DNA from: Terrabacter sp040702505 | GTDB taxonomy: Bacteria; Actinomycetota; Actinomycetes; Actinomycetales; Dermatophilaceae | Direction: 5' to 3' | Length of the DNA: 64,000 nt | NCBI RefSeq assembly: GCF_040702505.1 | Contig: NZ_JBFBLC010000007.1 | Span: 124,001 to 188,000 of the forward strand | Made by a program: the position numbers and the translations under genes | Shown here: positions 63,917 through 64,000 of the stretch, piece after piece | Layout: every line of letters begins with the position of its first letter | Numbering within the stretch: the stretch's first letter is position 1 | Notes under the pieces: model-generated | The model's input: the letters and a program-made list of their open reading frames with translations, nothing else | What the model was told of the DNA's origin: nothing | The model's database searches: none

Positions 63917-64000
63917 GGGCCCGGCGACCGGCGAGCGGTCCCCGCTCGTTCTGGCGCGCGAACAGCCTGACCATCGTCTTCGGGCTCCTCCTGCTCGCCT
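63913..64000 (+). CDS. DUF6766-like membrane protein, 5' part
   Basis: Partial gene running off the window end. The visible N-terminus 'MRARRPASGPRSFWRANSLTIVFGLLLLA' is a basic stretch followed by the first membrane helix, similar to DUF6766 proteins ('W-N-SL-IVF'). It starts inside the stop codon of the preceding small gene. Confidence 0.55.
   Translation, partial: MRARRPASGPRSFWRANSLTIVFGLLLLA

Noticed and set aside
1..64000. tRNA or rRNA genes, prophage, insertion sequences
   Set aside because: No cloverleaf candidates, no rRNA-like conserved blocks, no transposase or integrase signatures and no terminal inverted repeats with target duplications were seen.

Overview
The window is a contiguous piece of chromosome from a high-GC Gram-positive bacterium, roughly 70% GC by eye. 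The base and codon use, the many GTG and TTG starts, ANTAR regulators, a DosR-like system, a SigB/SigF-type sigma factor, a LexA box of the TCGAAC-N4-GTTCGA type, a DtxR/IdeR iron box and a DUF222/13E12 endonuclease all point to Actinomycetota. Something near the Intrasporangiaceae is my best guess, but that is inference. I see about 58 intact or partial protein genes, one broken gene and one riboswitch. I see no rRNA, tRNA, CRISPR array, prophage or insertion sequence.

Layout. 0-3 kb: EamA transporter, proline iminopeptidase, BLUF photoreceptor. 2.8-6.8 kb: cobalamin riboswitch followed by nrdA-nrdB (class I ribonucleotide reductase; NrdB has Phe at the radical-Tyr position). 6.9-12 kb: CaCA exchanger, acyl-CoA ligase, YeiH-type exporter with a divergent LysR regulator. 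12-21 kb: giant MalT-like LuxR regulator, small orphan gene, GIN-domain lipoprotein operon, DUF4118 membrane protein divergent from the K+ transporter Kup, zinc alcohol dehydrogenase, DUF1059 protein. 21-29.4 kb: secreted GH92 mannosidase, GT2 glycosyltransferase, a fused double ABC exporter, TRIC channel. 29.6-36.5 kb: DUF222/HNH endonuclease under a LexA box, GAF-ANTAR regulator, molybdopterin oxidoreductase operon with a divergent MarR regulator and twin operators.

36.6-45.8 kb: small proteins, a second GAF-ANTAR protein, FMN reductase, a polar amino acid ABC importer and an IdeR-boxed ferric iron ABC importer. 45.9-54.3 kb: Abhydrolase_9 protein, TetR/MMPL efflux pair, two DUF202 membrane proteins, a small membrane protein, two aldo/keto reductases. 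54.3-64 kb is a redox and stress block: flavin monooxygenase, ANTAR protein, DevS/DevR-like two-component system, PNPOx-like protein, degenerate flavodoxin-like protein, universal stress protein with DosR-type boxes, cation:proton antiporter, a broken ANTAR gene, a SigB/SigF-family sigma factor, and a divergent lipoprotein with a GTTT-N15-GGGTAT promoter.

How the parts fit. The right-hand 10 kb looks like a hypoxia/redox and general-stress module: DevS and DevR would drive the divergent flavodoxin-PNPOx and universal stress protein genes, and the sigma factor would drive its divergent lipoprotein. Several genes appear to be leaderless, with a TAnnnT -10 box six or seven bases before the start codon. 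Six convergent gene junctions carry different short tandem repeats at the 3' ends of the genes; several other convergent junctions carry clean hairpin terminators instead.
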